Positions 50,736 through 64,000 of a DNA stretch of 64,000 nt are shown here, one piece after another (positions within the stretch are counted from its first letter, which is position 1; each line of letters begins with the position of its first letter). The notes under the pieces are model-generated. The model searched no databases and was not told where the DNA came from. It worked only from the letters and a program-made list of their open reading frames with translations. This DNA comes from Pagrus major (lineage: Eukaryota; Chordata; Actinopteri; Spariformes; Sparidae): NCBI RefSeq assembly GCF_040436345.1, contig NC_133236.1, forward strand, positions 12,578,443-12,642,442, in the 5' to 3' direction. The position numbers were made by a program, and so were the translations under genes.

Positions 50736-51084
50736 TTTACAGGGGGCATATTATGAAAAACTCACTTTTCAGTGCTTGTGCACAAACATTTGGATATCTA
50801 CCAACTCCCCAATTGTGAAATAAAACATTCCAGTCAGGTTTTTTGTGGGACTCGTTCAGATTATGGCCTCATTTGAATAATACTGCCCCCAGTCTGAGTA
50901 TTTCCAGCAATGGCTTTGAAACTACCTGTACAATGGACCACTAGTGCTAGCATTATGTCAGCTGCTCTGTTGTTAGCTGCACAGTTTTAACGAAGGACCA
51001 CAGCGTTTCAGCATTTGAAAGCGTGGAACCACAGCATATGTTAACAAGACGAGGGCCGGTACAAAGCTAAGAGCTAAACATGGG

Positions 51085-51190
51085 AGCTGCTCTGTTGTTG
51101 GCTGCAAGAATTGACACAAAGGTCTTCATCTAATCCCATCTGAGGATGTCACGACCCAGTGGATTAACTTTATTTTTGCTGTAAATATAA
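51085..51190 (+). pseudogene. Decayed THAP-like zinc-finger fragment inside a dispersed repeat
   Basis: One plus-strand frame reads CSVVGCKN, a stop, then HKGLHLIPSEDVTTQWINFI. The C-x4-C pair, the H-x-L/I-P stretch and the conserved Trp resemble the start of a THAP (C2CH) DNA-binding domain as found in transposon-derived proteins. It has an in-frame stop and no ATG or continuing frame, so it cannot be functional. It is part of a repeat-like block at about 50745-51450. Confidence 0.35.
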
Positions 51191-53764
51191 AGAAAAACTC
51201 AAACTATAACAAAAATTGGAAGGTCTTAGAGGGTCACTCACTGCCTTAGCTTTAGAGACAGAGCATGATACATCCCACACAATGAAAGCTGCTCTCATGA
51301 TGGGTACAAACAAACTAAGCCACACCAAAGTTACCAAGCTACATAGAAAGATGACATCATATCATCATGTCACAGTACACCTGTTGTAAAGTACACCAAC
51401 ATAGTGACCACTGGAGGCTTAAAATAGTGTTGCTGTTCACTGCCAGCTTAATGAAATGATTCCACTAAGGAGGCCAATTTTTGGTACAGTATATGACATC
51501 TATCTATAATTATTCAAGTGACAGACAATACAATTCCACTTTTGCATCATTACGATGAACATCACAGTCATTTGAGCAACAGTTTACAGTAATCCATGCA
51601 ATACAAGAGCACTTTTACGAATGTTATTAAGTGAGTATTGCATGAGGAAATAAATCCATTCTTAAAATGCTACTAGTGTACAGTATATCACAGCATATTC
51701 ACCAAAGCATTAGCTAAACTTATTGTACAATCATTGTCTAAAATATTGCAAAAGCCACCAGGAAATAATCCAAACAGTATACGTTTTTTAAAAAGCACAC
51801 AAAAGGATTGTTGTCTGGAAACCTAAAAGTGGATGTAGTCCCTGACAATGTGGAGACATGCAGTGACTTTCTATATTTTCATATATATTTAGGAATTTAT
51901 CATTTTTTTCAAATCCAGTGACAGCTAAAACTAGCTTAGTGGAACACAAAGGATTGTTCTACCCTAACATGAGTGTTTCCTTGTAATACAGTGTCTGTAT
52001 TCTGGTTTGTTTGCCCACTAGAGGGAGCTTTAAACACTGAAGATGTAAACTGCTGCGAGGCTTTTCATTATGATCTTGTCCGCTGACTTTACTAAAAACA
52101 TGCAAAAAGAGGCCTTGTCTCTTATTTCTTCTGACAAATTAGTCTTGTTTTAAAAGATTTTAAAATCAATTATATTATTAGATTATAGTTACATCGTCAA
52201 GGATTGCTTGGTTACTTTTTGATAATGTCTTTAAAATATGGCTATTTTTTTAACGGCATCCCTCATGTTGTAGAATAATGCTAATTTGATTTGACCAAAT
52301 TTAAATACTAACTACGTAAAATGCATTTTATGTGCCTTGAAAATGGTTTGAGATGTTTTATTATTCGTGGAACTAAGATTTCTGTAGTTCTGTCCATTTT
52401 TTTAGTGTAATCGTTTGATTTTAAAGTAATCCAGAAGTGACAGTAACTGACAACACTTCAAAATAATCAACCCGGATACAAATAGGCACTACGCAGATGC
52501 AGAATGACGTATATAAATGAAGGAGAAATATAACCACGGACTTCTTCATTCCTAAAAATTCACTCTTTTATTTCTGTTTTTCATATTGCAGCCATCGCTG
52601 ACAACTACAGTTGGGTATCGCCACTGATTTCCTGAATCGATTTGATTCCAATTTTTGGTTACACTACCAAACTAGCTTGGAGAGAGACTTAGAGGGAAAA
52701 ATGTTAAAATTGGGACCCTCCTCTACCTGGTGCATCATTAAAAATGTAAATGTTTACATTAAGATTGAACTAAATGTTTTTTGAAGACTTGTGATTACAG
52801 TCTGCCTATGGAGAAATAAATGGGATATCATTCTGGTTTTAGCATGTAAATTATTAAAAATGCTGTTGTGAAAGAAGAAGAAAGAAAGAAGTAGCAAAGA
52901 AAACAAAAAAAAAAATAAGAAAAAAAATCAGAAACCTATGTTGAGTTTGAGTTTAAGAGGTTTCATTCATCAGTTCTTTACACGCCACATTTCAGCCAAA
53001 AGTCATCTTCATCAGTGGCAGATAAATAACAACCTTTTGTTGGTGTTATTTTTTCAGCCCACTGAGTTTCAACTCAACAACTAAAACCACTTGTACCTCC
53101 AAAGCAGCTTTAACAATGTGATTTAATTGTAGTCACATTAAAAATCTCTTCATGTGACTCTGTCTGAATCTTGTTGCCTTGTGTTTCCTTTTGGACGCTC
53201 CCTTTGCACACTATCGCTATATCTGACAAAGAAAATAGGTCTTAAGAATTCACCTATCTTACCTGGTGTTGCCTCCATCCGTCTGTAAGCATTTGGTTTG
53301 ACTCTTTTAGGGACACAAAACTGTAGCGACTGAAACAACCAGAGACCATTCAGTCTCAGAGAGCACCAAAAACTTTAAAAGTGTTGTATTAAAGTGGCAC
53401 CATTTGGACTGCCTGACCAGCACCGTGAGCGTTAACTGGTGTGTGTGTGTGTGTGTATGTGTGTGTGTGTTTGTATATTTGTGTTCATTGCACTGTAATA
53501 CACCACTGTCACTATGCATGAATACAGTTAGGTGTTAGAGGGATTCGTTGGTGTGTTGATGTATTCAGAGTTGTTAAAAACAGAAAGCCCGGGTATCTTT
53601 GTCAGTTTTGCACCCCCTGGAGGTTTGGAACTCCAGCTGCTATGACACAGTAAAGCCAGAAGACACCAGTTTCAAGGTCGGACAGGAAGTTTGTGTGTGA
53701 ACAAATACAGTACAGAGACCCTGCACCAGTGTGTGTGGTTGTGTGTGTGTGTGTGTATGTGTGT

Positions 53765-53800
<36 letters not shown>

Positions 53801-54000
53801 CAGCAAGGTAGCACCAGGGGACTAAGGTCAGCCAGTGGTCTACACGGGATCTAGGGAAGCAGTCCTTTACAGCGTGTGTGTGTTTATGTGTGTATGTCCG
53901 GTCATCTGTGTCATCCAACCTTCATGTACCCGCTGTATACTGTTGTAATGTGCGAATATGTGTGTGTGAGACAGAGAGAGAGAGTTGGCGGTGTGTGTGA

Positions 54001-63261
<9,261 letters not shown>

Positions 63262-64000
63262 CTGAACAAACACATTATTATATTCAACACTTAGATTAAT
63301 GCTGGAATTTAAAGGTACAACAAGTGAGACTTAATGACAAAGACTGACTAATTACTTGGCCGGTTGGTGTGATTTATAACTTTACATTAACATTCCAGCT
63401 CATAATCTGTTTTGGATGCCTTCACTCCAGTCCACCAGTGAAATATAACTGTAGGTCTTGCTGCATAAATGAATGAACTAAATGCCAAGAATGTAAATAA
63501 GAAGACGAATTGGATGCCAGAAACACTTTTTATAGTTTTTTTTAGTCAAAGCTAGACTTAATTTAGGATATAAGCAATTTAATTTAGGTGTCGTTGATTT
63601 TATATTTACCCTAATTAACTGAATTGACCTTGTTTCTGGTTTAAACAAGAAAAAATACACTAATAATGTAATAACAGCCTCATAAACAGTATACTAACAT
63701 TTCAATACGCAGCCAAAGTCACTTCCTTTATCAAAAACATCTGTTTGTATTGTAACAGCAGATAAGTTAAGAAAATCCAAAAAGTAATCTTCAGAGGGAT
63801 AATACTTTCCTAAATAATGATGTGGGTTTTAAATTTAACAGTTTGTCACCTTTCGAACCCATTTAGAAGGATGTTTTATTAGGTCATGATTGTTAACACT
63901 GTTCAGCAGCAGTTAAAGTGCGACTTGCTGAAAGGGGCAGGTGATAAAAATGAGCTAAAGTCAACTCTTTATCAAGGGTTAAGCAAAGTGTATAAAACAC
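63262..64000 (-). other. dnmt3a intron running off the window
   Basis: No further dnmt3a exon is recognisable up to the window end, so the next upstream exon (rest of the ADD domain) lies outside. Confidence 0.6.

Larger units (their letters stand above)
47084..54000 (-). other. Downstream region of dnmt3a, part probably its long 3' UTR
   Basis: From the dnmt3a stop leftwards there is no further coding exon. A poly(A) signal candidate on the gene strand (plus-strand TTTATT, 47084-47089) would give a 3' UTR of about 6.9 kb, but nearer signals are possible. The stretch contains a MITE, AATCGATTAAT and ATATCG repeats, a THAP-like fossil and GT microsatellites (53440-53470, 53730-53797). Confidence 0.3.

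Overview
This is vertebrate nuclear DNA, almost certainly from a ray-finned (teleost, probably percomorph) fish. Three multi-exon genes lie on the minus strand. Their exons have consensus GT/AG splice sites and keep the reading frame across every junction I assembled. The rest is AT-rich and full of (CA)n/(GT)n microsatellites and repeat families I recognise from teleost genomes. Nothing looks prokaryotic, viral or CRISPR-like.

Layout from left to right: (1) mapre3 (EB3, microtubule plus-end binding protein), complete CDS of 273 codons in seven coding exons between 2961 and 9775, with non-coding 5' exons near 11.1 kb and 14.4 kb and a CpG-rich promoter carrying a perfect NRF1-type palindrome. 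(2) Intergenic DNA at about 14.7-18.8 kb. (3) dpysl5 (CRMP5), complete CDS of 569 codons in 14 coding exons between 18794 and 34540, with a non-coding first exon and CpG-rich promoter near 44.2-44.4 kb. (4) Repeat-rich intergenic DNA at 44.5-54 kb, part of which is probably the long dnmt3a 3' UTR. (5) dnmt3a (de novo DNA methyltransferase), 3' part only: 11 exons from 54001 to 63261 encoding part of the ADD zinc domain and the whole catalytic domain. The N-terminal half, including PWWP, lies beyond 64000.

The three genes share no pathway. EB3 and CRMP5 both act on the neuronal microtubule cytoskeleton, and DNMT3A methylates CpG. Their linkage looks ancestral: human DNMT3A, DPYSL5 and MAPRE3 lie on 2p23, and the paralogues DNMT3B and MAPRE1 are neighbours on 20q11, so the block fits one arm of a vertebrate genome-duplication paralogon.

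The more interesting points are regulatory or repeat-related: a cluster of RFX X-box-like palindromes in a dpysl5 intron; dinucleotide repeats placed directly beside splice sites in all three genes, including a (TG)n tract just upstream of the start-codon exon of mapre3; four TTAA-bounded miniature inverted-repeat elements; a nested insertion inside a dispersed repeat in dnmt3a; a decayed THAP-like zinc-finger fragment; and protein-level oddities (EB3 ending in Asp-Glu-Phe, and Asp-to-Glu in the CRMP5 remnant of the amidohydrolase active site). I found no convincing new molecular system.
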